This document shows, one piece after another, positions 1-10,341 of a stretch of 64,000 bases of DNA. Under the pieces are notes generated by a model. It searched no databases. It was not told the origin of the DNA and was given only the letters and a program-made list of their open reading frames with translations. This DNA comes from Cyathus striatus (lineage: Eukaryota > Basidiomycota > Agaricomycetes > Agaricales > Nidulariaceae): NCBI GenBank assembly GCA_025738555.1, contig JAOVFP010000017.1, positions 1,550,001 to 1,614,000 on the forward strand, in the 5' to 3' direction. A program made the translations under genes and the position numbers. How positions within the stretch are numbered: the first letter of the stretch is position 1; each line of letters starts with the position of its first letter.

Positions 1-219
1 TTTGCAACTGCTTACTTTGCTTGTAAGCCTAAATTTGAGATCATAATGATATAGTATGTTATTTAGACTCAAGACATGCATATGACTACTGACAGGATCA
101 AACAAGTAACTACTCAAATAGCATCAGGGTCCATGCACATGCTATTGCTGATCATCCTTCTTTTAACATAGTTTTCAAATCTAAATATGTTTTCAATGTC
201 AAAGGCTGAATTACATTAC

Positions 220-935
220 TAAGCTGTGAAAATTGTGACAAATGTAACATGAACATCAAAGATATGACATGTGATAAGCATGAAAAGTGAGACAAATGTA
301 ATGATGTGACATGTGTGACAAGTGCAAAAAGGTTGATGTGTGTGACATGCATGACATATGTGAAGTGCGAGAAAATGGGCAAAAAGTGTGACAGTTGTGA
401 CGCGTGGGAAAATGTGTGACATACATGAAGCGCGAGAAGAATGTGACAAATGTGACGCGCGGGAAAAGCGTGACAAATGTGATATGTGGGAATATGCGTG
501 ACAATTGTGATGCATGGAAAAATCTGTGACAACTGTGACTGGGAAATGTGTGACATATATGAAGCACAAGAAGAATGTGACAAATGTGACGCGTGGGAAA
601 ATCGTGACAATTATGAAGCGTGGGTATATGCGTGACAAATGTGACATGTGGGAATGTGCGTGATATATATAATGTGTGGGAATATGCGTGACAAATGTGA
701 TGCGTGGGAAGAATGTGACAGATATGACGCGCGGGAAATATGCGAAGCGCGAGAATATATGTGACAGTTGTGACGCGCAGGAAAAATGTGACATTTGTGA
801 TGCGCATGAAATATGTGACAAATGTGACACATGAGAAATTTGTGGGGCTCAAGATGTACATGAGGCGTGGGAAATCTGTGGAGCACGTGAATTTTGTGAT
901 GCACATGACATTTGTGACAGCTGTGACATGCCAGA
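220..935 (+). repeat. Irregular TGTGACA / GTGGGAA array (E-family)
   Basis: The stretch is built from TGTGACA-like heptamers spaced roughly 9-25 bases apart, alternating with TGTGACGCG and YGTGGGAA words. GTGGGAA occurs near 405, 487, 592, 650, 677, 695 and 868. The spacing is irregular, so this is neither a clean satellite nor a CRISPR array. The same array occurs inverted at 9410-10120 and diverged at 11030-11730. Confidence 0.85.
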
Positions 936-969
936 GAATGTGACAAATTCATACAATAGTAATATTCAG

Positions 970-1250
970 TTACTGTAGTAGTAATCAATAATTGTTTATG
1001 ATTGTCTATAGTATTCCTAGTAGTACTATTCAAATAAATTTAATAAATGATTGTTTATAATTGCCTATAGTATTCTTAATAGTGCTATTCAAATAGATTG
1101 AATCAATGATTGTTTATGATTGCCTATAGTACTCTTAGTACTACTATTCAAATAGAACAAATAAATGATTGTATATGATTGTCTATAATATTATTACAGT
1201 AGTGCAGTTAAAATAAAACAAATCAATGATTGTTTATGATTGCCTGAAGT
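970..1250 (+). repeat. Subterminal paired-half-site tandem repeat (ATGATTGTTTATGATTG)
   Basis: About five copies, roughly 57-63 bp apart, carry two ATGATTG half-sites separated by TTT, followed by CCTATAGTA and a CTATTCAAATAGA block. Copies start near 985, 1047, 1108, 1165 and 1222. The array lies between the TGTGACA array and the element terminus, the position where many DNA transposons carry transposase-binding subterminal repeats. That role is inferred, not shown. Confidence 0.75.
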
Positions 1251-1364
1251 AAGTAGTATTACTAGTACATATACAATAAAAGACAATCATATAACACCTA
1301 GCTTATTTGATTGTACAATCATGTAACCCTGCCATTATATGATTGTAGTTAGCTGACACTTATG

Positions 1365-2829
1365 GGATTCCAAGCAGGTGTATGAGATCCAGTCCCAAAA
1401 TCATTTTCCCATTGAGGCATAGGACATATATTCATTGATGATGATGAATTCCCAACAGAATTAAGTCCCTTGAAATTTTCTGGGAGCATGTCGTAATGCC
1501 TACCATATATTATTAGTTTGCAGGAGCAGAAAGTCATAATTTTATCTATAATTACCCTGGAATATATAAATCGTTTATTGACACTTCGTCCTGATGGTTG
1601 GAGCTTATTAAGCGGGCTTGAACTTCAAGAATGGCTTTCCCATCTGCATTCACACTCTTCAGTATACCCATATCCCCTTTACGCGCGCCAAATTTAACCA
1701 CTGCATATTGGCCATAAAGAAATTTATACGGATCTTCTCACATAATCCTGGCCTCATATTCACGATCCGCCTTACTCTCCCCTTTAAAGGTATGGCTTCT
1801 ATGGACTTCGCTACAAAAATCCAAATCTGACGGGCGAACTGACTCATGATGCCTGTGTTCTTGGACGGAGTGTAGCGTTCTCCAATTTTTGAAAAGGCAT
1901 CATCCCAACTAGCAGTTGGTGCCGGACAGATACTGTTTTGATAAACATCCACCAAAATTTTGGTGCTGGTCTTAAGGTCGTCGAGACATCTAGCTTCCAC
2001 ATAAATGTGACCAGGGATGACTGATAATGAAAATGCACTGTGAATGTACTTCGAGCCACCATGTAAGCTAAGGGAAAATACCATGTCTTCCTCAGATCCA
2101 TCCTATAAAATGTAAATGAGAATACAGACATATCTGTATCATACTGACTGACCTTAACTGTTAGATACCAAAGGGCCCAGTCCTTGGTAGGATTATGGTC
2201 GCGTCGAGGAATACTATGCTTGCTGACTGCCGAAGAAGAACTAGTTCCACTCACTGGCAAAACAGCACCTATGTATGAGCTAGGACCTGAGTTGACATAC
2301 GTTGTAACAATATCGTTGATAAGTTCACAGTGATTATCAATGCATTGTCCAGCTTGTAAACTCGCAAAAAGGTCCCCTCCACCTGAGCGTATGCGATCCA
2401 TAACTTGCTGTTTCTTGTCTTCGTTTTGTAGGTGCGCATAAAGTGAACACTGAAGTGTCAGTCACGCTATGGGGGTGTTGGGATCTTCCTCATCCTCATC
2501 CTCATCATTGATAAATCCTACAGTAGTCAATTTCAGCTAGAGAATTTGAATTCAGGTAGTGAATTGTACGTACCATCTGTATCCTCATCATCCTCTTCGC
2601 CCTCTGAGTCAGAAGCCACCTTCGCTTCGATATCTAAGAACGTCTTCTGTACGATATGAAAGACCTCAATAATACATCTGCTACTCTCAGCATAAGACAT
2701 CACCTCTATTCTTGCTCTCTTGTTATTCTTCGGTAGAGGCATTGCATCATCAGGGTCATAATGCCATTGAATTTCGCTGGCATCCTTCAACGAGCCGTCG
2801 TGATTCAAAGCACAATTATCTTCAGCCAT
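1365..2829 (-). pseudogene. Spt5-like gene, N-terminal portion (acidic N-terminus, NGN, KOW, start of CTR)
   Basis: Spt5 is the eukaryotic NusG-type elongation factor acting with RNA polymerase II in the nucleus. Exon 1 (2829-2574) encodes an acidic stretch with FLDIEA and SEGEEDDED. After a 56-nt GT-AG intron, exon 2 (2517-2153) continues with FINDEDEDEED. After a 50-nt intron, exon 3 (from 2102) gives DGSEEDMVFSL and PGHIYVEARCLDDLK, an NGN-type pattern. A different frame near 1680 holds QYAVVKFGARKGDMGIL, a KOW motif. Near 1375-1410 GSHTPAWNP resembles the Spt5 C-terminal repeat region. Defects are an in-frame TGA just after the acidic exon-2 start (about 2465) and a frame change before the KOW. 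The gene stops at the inverted repeat; its likely continuation is on the plus strand at 12023-12805. The Spt5-like assignment rests on motif order, not on an alignment. Confidence 0.6.
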
Positions 2830-3343
2830 TATTATTTTTATTGCTATGGGTGGTGTTTTTATTGTATTGAAATGTGCCTTCGTTGTGGGTCCCAGATCCT
2901 GGTGGTTTTTGTTGCTTTTACGGCATAGCTTCGTTATGACTAGATGTTTTATCGTTCAGTGATATGTATCTACGTTTATCTATGTTATCTACTTATTGTA
3001 TCTACTGTATCTAGTTTATCTACTGTAATTAATGTTCAGATACTGCAATGGTGAAGGAATGGACAAAGAATCAACAGATGCCCACAACCGTTATATTGAA
3101 AATGGTTTATTTTAGGGCAGGCTCAAATAATCACGTGATGTTCACGATCATATCAAACTTACAGATAGCATACCTACAGTATCTTATCTACTTTAACTAG
3201 TGTTCAGTTGTTACGATGGTGAAGGAACGGAAATAATTGATAAAAAAAACCATAAACTAGTTGAATCTATATTGGCACCCATTAAACTTAATAATAAAAT
3301 CGATCTAGAAAAATGTTACTGGAAAACCTCGATATAATAATGT
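2830..3343. other. Intergenic, no gene recognised
   Basis: AT-rich sequence upstream of the Spt5-like gene start. Two related short segments (near 3025-3060 and 3190-3225, sharing CAATGGTGAAGGAA-like words) suggest a small local duplication. The words TTTAGGGCAGGCT and CACGTGA near 3110-3140 recur in part beside the hairpin at 6491. No coding sequence is evident. Confidence 0.5.
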
Positions 3344-3698
3344 ACTTATTGGGATTCGAACACTAGTACAATGTTTATTCGCACTGTACCATTAGGCTAA
3401 TTGAACTTAGAAATTACATGTAACTGCTCAGATCATATCACTACTATTCGTGGCGCAAACTTTTAAAAGACATTATAAAATGTATGAACAGGTACTTACT
3501 GGAATTCAAACCCAAAGCCTTCCGTAATATATTACAACGTTGGTTTGCACTGTACCATTAGGCTAATTGACCTTAAGATCAATCTGGAAAAAGAAGTCAG
3601 AAGTTATTGACCTAGAGGTCCATTTGGGATTCGAACCCAAAGCCTTCCAAAGACTAGTACAACATTTATTCACACTGTACCATTAGGCTAATTGACCT
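3344..3698 (-). repeat. Three tandem tRNA-derived units (SINE or tRNA pseudogenes)
   Basis: On the minus strand three units, at about 3413-3344, 3574-3493 and 3697-3617, each start with a pol III A-box-like TAGCCTAATGGTA. They end, about 55 nt later, in a B-box/T-arm such as GGGTTCGAATCCC (unit 3), with a degenerate GTTTGAATTCC in unit 2. A GGTC...GACC acceptor pairing is weak. A shared flanking segment (AACTGCTCAGATCATATCAC) follows units 1 and 3, so the array arose by local duplication. A proper anticodon arm is not convincing, so functional tRNA is unlikely. Confidence 0.6.
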
Positions 3699-3789
3699 TG
3701 TGAATTATATGCAACTGCTCAGATCATATCACTACTATTAAAATTTGAGATATATAATACTTTCCATTGAGTGTACAACTAATCCATAA

Positions 3790-4222
3790 AGTCACATGGA
3801 CTTTAAGTTACTTAATATTCACTTAACATACATTCAAAGGAACTTGACTTTTTGCTAGATGGAACTTAACTTTTCAATTGAAGGAACTTAACTGAACTTG
3901 ACTATCACTCAACAGAACTTAACTTTTGACTCGAAGGAACTTAACTATCACTCAATGAAACTTAACTTTTCAATTGGGTGAACTTAACTGAACTTAACTT
4001 TTGACTTGAAGGAACTTAACTATCACTCGATGAAACTTAACTTTTCAATTGAAGGAACTTAACTATCACTTGACGGAACTTAACTTTTCAATTGGGGGAA
4101 CTTAACTGAACTTAACTTTTGACTCGAAGGAACTTAACTATCACTCGACAGAACTTAACTTTTCAATTGAGGGAACTTAACTGAACTTAACTTTTGACTC
4201 GAAGGAACTTAACTTTTCACTC
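3790..4222 (+). repeat. Minisatellite GGAACTTAAC(T)
   Basis: A run of GGAACTTAAC units is separated by short spacers such as TTTTCAATTG, TTTTGACTCGAA and TATCACTC, forming a higher-order pattern of roughly 90-100 bp. The reverse complement of the same word (GTTAAGTTCC) forms an array at 15885-16235. Confidence 0.8.
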
Positions 4223-4239
4223 TGTACGTCGACCTTCAT

Positions 4240-5373
4240 TTTATTAACTGAGAGGCCTCAACTCAATGTCCTCTTCATTAATTACTGCCTTCAGTGTTTA
4301 GAATAAAATAAAATAGTAGATGGTTGGGCGTGGGGATAGAGTAGGAAAGGTTGATACGAAGGTTGGAAGACAAGGCAGGAGAGATATCAGGGTAATATGT
4401 AAAGGAGGGTACCAGTAATCCTATACCTGTGGACATGAAGATGTTTCTGAGGTAGGTTTCTTGTTATATCACAAGAGGCTCTACATGGTGTAGAGGTAGA
4501 AAGTTAGAACAACCAAGTGGGGTTTGAGTGGGAGAGAGGAGACACATCTACATGGTGAGGTGAACGTAGCTGGTGGGAGAAGGTGGGTGGTGACAGAAGG
4601 GAGTGTTGAGGTAGGGGACGGGCTGACGAGGAAGAGTCATTGGCGGTGGCAGAAGGGAACATATGGAGGTGGGGGATAGAGGTAGGGGACGTTGAAACGC
4701 ATAAGGTGGGGGATGGGGGACATTGAGGTAGGGGACATGAGGAGGGCAAAAGATTAAAGAGCTGGAGGCGGGTATTGCGTAGTTGAAACTTACTTAACAC
4801 TCACTCGTATTCATACTAGACCATCAACTTCTTATTCAAACAGGTAAAACTTCTAAAAGTTGTAAAACAGTATGATGGTATGACATTCGCTCCCATAAGT
4901 TTTTGAAATTGTTGACTGTTGCATTTTCTCTATCTTACATATCCTTAGTGTTCGATGAAGGAAATAATATATAGTACTATATGTGTCGTTAAAAAGTTAT
5001 AATATTGAATATCTTGGAAGAGACTAACCTTAACTCGACGGAAGGTCTACTGACTTCATCACTGTGCAAGCAGCAGCAGAAAGCACCCCACAGCTCCCAC
5101 CCACCACAGGTGGCTGTGGTGTAGGCCTAGGCAATGCAGGTCTCCCTCCCACCACCCTGGGGGATGCAACACAGGGAGGAGGGGGCTGCAGAGCAGTAAC
5201 AGCAGCCTTCTTATTGTATGAGGCCACGGAGAGTGAGGATATCTGGTGATGTTGGTGCCAGACATAACGCATCGCTGAAGACGAACACACAATAAGTCCC
5301 AGCAGCATGGTTTATTGAAAGTATACGTCCTTCACATGCCCACTATGTGCCTTGAATACAGTCTTCACGTAAC
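4240..5373. other. Intergenic, purine-rich stretch without a recognised gene
   Basis: 4320-4780 is strongly G/A-rich on the plus strand (GGTAGGGGAC-type words), giving only low-complexity frames. 5040-5300 contains small open frames in both strands with Pro-rich translations and no recognisable domain. Nothing here supports a gene call. Confidence 0.5.
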
Positions 5374-5822
5374 TGTTGTGATAACAACTAGCTATCACGT
5401 TGGTCTACTGAATTGAAGATTTCCTTGGGTCTACTAGCAGCAATAATCATATATATGTGAGAAGTAACAAGAATAAAGGAGGGTGGTTGAGAGGATAGAG
5501 AGTAATAAAGGAGCAAGGAGGGTGATGAGAGAGCAAATAACTCAGACACAAACACTAACACAGACACAAGATGAGGAGGAAACTTGTTTACAACTACCAA
5601 GTTACAGAGTGTTTATATACTGAGTAAGTCTACCAAAGTCCAACCAAAGTCCTGTAACTAAGGTAACTGACAGCTGTCAATCTGTCAATCACAAATCTGT
5701 CAATCAAGTATCTGTCAATCACAGAACTGTCAATCAAGTATCTGTCAATCACAGATCTGTCAAGTATGACAGGTGACAAGTGACAGCTGTCAAGGAAGCT
5801 GTGCAACCCAGAATATCTAACA
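5374..5822 (-). mobile_element. Solo LTR-like remnant (TGTTAGATATTC...CACAACA)
   Basis: On the minus strand the segment begins TGTTAGATATTCTGGG and ends in TATCACAACA, so it has the TG...CA ends of an LTR. Its start and the CAGACACA...GGAGGAAACTTG block match a shorter relative at 39601-39807. No coding internal region adjoins it, and no target duplication was found at the assumed ends, so the exact borders are uncertain. A CTGTCAATCA minisatellite (5675-5765) lies inside it. Confidence 0.55.
5675..5765 (+). repeat. CTGTCAATCA minisatellite
   Basis: About six copies of a CTGTCAATCA-type decamer, some extended by AGTATCTG, form a short tandem array inside the LTR-like remnant. Confidence 0.8.
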
Positions 5823-5879
5823 ATATACAATCACCAATATCCACTACAAATGATAACTCACAGACGGGATGGTTTATAA

Positions 5880-6300
5880 CGTCAGGCAACACCAGCAAAG
5901 ACTTGAAATTCCTTTGATCATGAGATATTGCACTCGTAGCAGGTAATTCTTGGAACTAAAAGTTTCAGGAGGAACGGAAAGAAGTCGTGTTTGATGTAGG
6001 TGCAGTAATGTAGAGGCCTCAAAGTGGCATGTCAGCAGGAAGATGTAAATGGAGGGAACACTGGGGTGAATGCACACCATAAGTGTTTGACATAGGCGTC
6101 CTGTAGCATTGATATATTCAGCGGCGCGGAGAGGTTCGTTGGACCCAAGATAATTTTCCATAGATAGATGTGGCAGTTGCAGGGCATGCATTGTGCAAGA
6201 AGCTTGCAGCGCCGGTCTGCGTAGGTGGGGCAGCATAGTAGGAAATGCTCCACTGTTTCAGTGAGCCTGTGGCACATTTCCTGCAAAGGGGGACTTTCTA
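5880..6300 (-). pseudogene. C-terminal fragment of a non-LTR retrotransposon (LINE) polyprotein
   Basis: On the minus strand one frame reads ETVEHFLLCCPTYADRR and a second frame continues LSMENYLGSNEPLRAAEYI then NATGRL. This matches the usual C-terminus of Tad/jockey-type LINE proteins: a Cys-rich C-x(n)-ETVEHFLLxCPxY motif, then a short domain ending in ATGRL. A frameshift separates the halves and no RT core is present, so only a 5'-truncated dead tail remains. Assignment is from motif memory without alignment. Confidence 0.6.
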
Positions 6301-6301
6301 T

Positions 6302-6355
<54 letters not shown>

Positions 6356-6396
6356 CATTACTACTACTACTACTACTACCATTACTACTACTATTA
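6301..6396 (+). repeat. (ACT)n microsatellite
   Basis: A nearly pure run of ACT trinucleotides broken by a few ACC/ATT units follows directly on the LINE C-terminal fragment. Poly-Val or poly-Thr frames through it are artefacts. Confidence 0.95.
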
Positions 6397-6490
6397 TGTA
6401 TACTAATGCAACTCTAATACCTTACTAGTGAGAACATGAGTGAGTGGATGAAAGAATTGAAGGTAACGGCAACCGTGTTGACCGCTCCCG

Positions 6491-6527
6491 TCATATTTAG
6501 GGCAGGCTAGCCCTGCCCTAAATATGA
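6491..6527. repeat. Perfect 16-bp-arm hairpin (TCATATTTAGGGCAGG)
   Basis: The arm TCATATTTAGGGCAGG at 6491-6506 is repeated in perfect inverse at 6512-6527 with a 5-base loop. The word TTTAGGGCAGGCT also occurs singly at about 3113. This could be head-to-head ends of a small TIR element or a foldback scar; no function is evident. Confidence 0.75.
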
Positions 6528-6713
6528 TCGAAACAACCAAACTTGGAGTCACATGATATGGCCACGCCATCACTTTCTTTCCATTACTACCATGTACCCC
6601 ATAGTTAGATAGTTCTCGAGTGTACTTAATAGTAGAAATAATAATAAATACATTATATTCGTTTGAATACCGATAGTAACTAGGAAAAGAAGAAGGAAAG
6701 CTCAACAGGAGGG

Positions 6714-7075
6714 CTGATTTAAATGAGGAAGGGATGGAGAATAACATAGTATTCCCATAGTATTCCCCTCCGTGTTGTGAACGGAATTAGGTATGGCTGA
6801 CTATGTATTCGAGAAGTAACCAATGTTCTTTGTATTGCATCAGAACATACCATTTACCATTACAGCTCAGCCGTGAGGACCAATTTATATGAGGAAGGGG
6901 AATAACATAGGTATGGCTGTCTACATATTCGAGATGTAACTAATGTTCTTTGTATATCATCAGAACAAACTGTTTACCGTTACAGCTCACCTGCGAGAGC
7001 CGATTTACATGAGGAAGGGAGGGAGAATTGGATATTCGGTATGGCTATCTACGTATTCATCCGAACAAACTGTTT
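6714..7075 (+). repeat. Tandem repeat, about 130-bp unit, three to four copies
   Basis: Units containing ATGAGGAAGG...GGTATGGCT(G/A)(T/C)CTA, then TATTCGAGA and CAGAACA(A/T)AC, recur starting near 6714, 6866 and 6990. The last copy is shortened. Confidence 0.7.
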
Positions 7076-7128
7076 ACCGATACTAGCTATTCTTTTTTTA
7101 GCTATTCTTTTTTGTAGTTAGGACCGAC

Positions 7129-8980
7129 CTATTCGACCACATTAATACGACAGTCCAGGATGAGCATACATAAGCATACCTCCAGATCCTCTTGAACATC
7201 TACAAATTTTGATTCTTGCCAGTAAGCTGGGACTTCATTGTAAGGAAACCATTCATTCTGGAGAGGACCAACATCGAATCCCCAAATTCCACTTCCAGTG
7301 CAGCTTGCATCAATCGAAGATTCGAACAGTCTCTGCTCGAACATTGTCACACACTCATGGTCCACATCTATAGAAGCTGTCATCCTTTCCTTCACCTGGT
7401 ATATCCATGCAGCTTCGACAGGCTTCATTCCAGTTTCAAGCCTATCCTTGTACACCGACATAATGTATAATGTCACTGTGTGCACAAATGATATGGTAAG
7501 CATCCACTTTGATGGATGATTCTTTGAAGGCTTTTTCTTGTTTGACAATGCTGAAGGAACATTAATAGAGAACCAATGCGCGATTTCAGCTCGTTGCTGA
7601 GGCATCAGGTTGCCATAATGGTCGACTGTCCCTCGAATATAACCTAGGCTTTGCTCGTTTGGGTATTTCTCCATTCTGCAAGCATAATGAAGTGCTGGTA
7701 TGTTCCTATATTTTCGGAGATCGACTTTTTGGATGTCGATACGGAGTAGCTCATCCAGTATAATGACGTGAGGACCAAGGATCCCCTCCATTTCTTTTGT
7801 TACAGGGGTCTGTATGAAGTTCTTGATTATGTCTTCCCCCGAAGGAGTATTAATTGCCAGCTTCCAATGACCAAGCTGGTATGCTCGTTAGTTATTATGT
7901 AAAGACTATAAAAATATGATCACCTGTATCCCTCGCCGGCTTTGGATATCTTTCCACAACTCATCGACAATTTCGCTTTTTTTAATGCCATTATAGATAA
8001 GAAAATTTCCCTGATTGCTCTCTGGGATACTACAGTCCCTCCAAAGCTTGACATCCCATTGCATCTCATGTCCTAGCTCGACTTTCCTAAGAATCCTTCC
8101 TGGGTACCAATACTGACTGACAAGGATTAAAGCGCCTCTCCCTGCTCTATTTGACAAAATGGTTAGTAGTTATCTCTGAAGAACTAACAGTAGACAATTT
8201 GTTTGGTTTCTTTGTGGCCACCCTTTTGGGGGGGTTGGCCTGAAAGGCGGAAATATAAGAAAAGTTACTATAAAGTGAATAAATGGTTACTTACACTATA
8301 TAAGACTTTCCCTTTGAGCAGTAGTCACAGAAGAAATCTATTTCTTCTGGCAGCCAAGATCCTTGTCCACCTCGTTGGCAAGCCAAGTGCATCCAATCTT
8401 TGCACCCGTAGCATTGAATAGCTCCTGGTGCCTCCGCATCGAGTTCTGGGCCGTTTCCAGCTACACCACATCGACAGTTGAAAGGTAAGTCGCTTTCGAC
8501 AGAGTCATCATCTTCCCCATCTTGTAGTTGTGATGAACCCTTCTCATCTGGATGCTGAGTTGACAATTCCTCTGGTGGCAGAATGGAACGTTCATCACTC
8601 TCATCATCTGTTATGGGAATAACTCGATGGTGTAGAGTTGTTGATTCTTCTGGTGGCATTGTGGACGATTTGGGAATAGCTCTAGCATATTCCCGGGTGT
8701 ACACTTGCTTTGTCTTCTTGAACCATGGATGATTGACCTCTGGAGAAAGATCAGCTCCACAGTACTTTAATACCGGAGGTTTCCGTAGCCCCTGCGTGCC
8801 TGAGACGCTAATCTGATGTAGCTCAAGAATCTTTGCGACCTGTCGCTCTAAGAATGATTCTTGTGAACTTATGCCACCTCACAACTTATAAACGACCGTG
8901 GTTGTGGAGAAGCCGGGTGGAGGATTTACGTTCTGTCCATACAGAGCAGTTTTAGCTGTCATATCAGTGAGCTCTTTCAT
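7129..8980 (-). pseudogene. PHD-finger protein, three exons, 5' end displaced at inverted-repeat junction
   Basis: Exon A (8980-8295) carries FNCRCG...IQCYGCKDWMHLAC...FFCDYC, a PHD-type zinc finger with the C-C-C-C-H-C-C-C pattern, after an acidic Ser/Glu-rich region. After a 148-nt intron, exon B (8146-7924) contains SQYWYPGRILRKVE and WDVKLWRDC, which look like a chromatin-reader-style beta domain. After a 48-nt intron, exon C (7875-7129) gives a conserved-looking C-terminal domain with RAEIAHWFSINV and GFDVGPLQNEWFPY. All splice phases join cleanly. One in-frame TGA at about 8880 interrupts exon A, and the first ATG is formed by the CAT of the inverted-repeat terminus, so the true 5' end was probably cut off. 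I recall similar multicopy Agaricomycete proteins of unknown role. A nuclear chromatin-binding function is inference from the PHD finger. Confidence 0.6.
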
Positions 8981-10341
8981 AAGTGTCAGCTAACTACAAT
9001 CATATAATGGCAGGGTTACATGATTGTACAATCAAATAAGCTAGGTGTTATATGATTGTCTTTTATTGTATATGTACTAGTAATACTACTTACTTCAGGC
9101 AATCATAAACAATCATTGATTTGTTTTATTTTAACTGCACTACTGTAATAATATTATAGACAATCATATACAATCATTTATTTGTTCTATTTGAATAGTA
9201 GTACTAAGAGTACTATAGGCAATCATAAACAATCATTGATTCAATCTATTTGAATAGCACTATTAAGAATACTATAGGCAATTATAAACAATCATTTATT
9301 AAATTTATTTGAATAGTACTACTAGGAATACTATAGACAATCATAAACAATTATTGATTACTACTACAGTAACTGAATATTACTATTGTATGAATTTGTC
9401 ACATTCTCTGGCATGTCACAGCTGTCACAAATGTCATGTGCATCACAAAATTCACGTGCTCCACAGATTTCCCACGCCTCATGTACATCTTGAGCCCCAC
9501 AAATTTCTCATGTGTCACATTTGTCACATATTTCATGCGCATCACAAATGTCACATTTTTCCTGCGCGTCACAACTGTCACATATATTCTCGCGCTTCGC
9601 ATATTTCCCGCGCGTCATATCTGTCACATTCTTCCCACGCATCACATTTGTCACGCATATTCCCACACATTATATATATCACGCACATTCCCACATGTCA
9701 CATTTGTCACGCATATACCCACGCTTCATAATTGTCACGATTTTCCCACGCGTCACATTTGTCACATTCTTCTTGTGCTTCATATATGTCACACATTTCC
9801 CAGTCACAGTTGTCACAGATTTTTCCATGCATCACAATTGTCACGCATATTCCCACATATCACATTTGTCACGCTTTTCCCGCGCGTCACATTTGTCACA
9901 TTCTTCTCGCGCTTCATGTATGTCACACATTTTCCCACGCGTCACAACTGTCACACTTTTTGCCCATTTTCTCGCACTTCACATATGTCATGCATGTCAC
10001 ACACATCAACCTTTTTGCACTTGTCACACATGTCACATCATTACATTTGTCTCACTTTTCATGCTTATCACATGTCATATCTTTGATGTTCATGTTACAT
10101 TTGTCACAATTTTCACAGCTTAGTAATGTAATTCAGCCTTTGACATTGAAAACATATTTAGATTTGAAAACTATGTTAAAAGAAGGATGATCAGCAATAG
10201 CATGTGCATGGACCCTGATGCTATTTGAGTAGTTACTTGTTTGATCCTGTCAGTAGTCATATGCATGTCTTGAGTCTAAATAACATACTATATCATTATG
10301 ATCTCAAATTTAGGCTTACAAGCAAAGTAAGCAGTTGCAAA
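8978..10341 (-). repeat. Right arm of 1.36-kb inverted repeat
   Basis: This is the reverse complement of 1-1364. It starts with CATAAGTGTCAGCTAACTAC (8978-8997), continues with the ATGATTG pair array and then the TGTCACA array, and ends with a non-repetitive outer segment. It also forms the left half of the palindromic element 8978-12022. Confidence 0.9.

Larger units (their letters stand above)
1..1364 (+). repeat. Left arm of 1.36-kb inverted repeat (element E1, half inside window)
   Basis: Positions 1-1364 are the reverse complement of 8978-10341. Paired coordinates sum to 10342 at both ends, so there is no net indel, and open frames across 152-1033 translate identically in both arms, so the arms are essentially identical there. 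Moving inward, the arm has a unique outer part (1-220), a TGTGACA-rich array (220-935), a tandem array of paired ATGATTG half-sites (970-1250) and a terminus reading TTAGCTGACACTTATG (1349-1364). The outer end runs off the window, so the other half of this copy should lie to the left. The long frames inside consist of SHLSHxS-type periodic peptide and are not genes. Confidence 0.9.

Noticed and set aside
152..1033. Several long open frames (140-216 codons) with SHLSH, CHICH and FVTHI periodicity, also at 9309-10190 and 10681-11828
   Set aside because: They arise from the TGTGACA/TGTCACA array, are open in several frames and both strands, and show repeat periodicity rather than protein-like composition.
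3344..3698. Functional tRNA genes
   Set aside because: A and B boxes are present but acceptor and anticodon pairing are poor and the units are tandemly duplicated with degenerate T-arms.
4504..4800. 98-codon minus frame, Ser/Pro/Leu-rich
   Set aside because: It is the translation of a G/A-rich low-complexity stretch and has no splice or domain support.
6032..6382. Poly-Val protein frame
   Set aside because: It is the (ACT)n microsatellite read in reverse; only the LINE motif part beyond it is meaningful.
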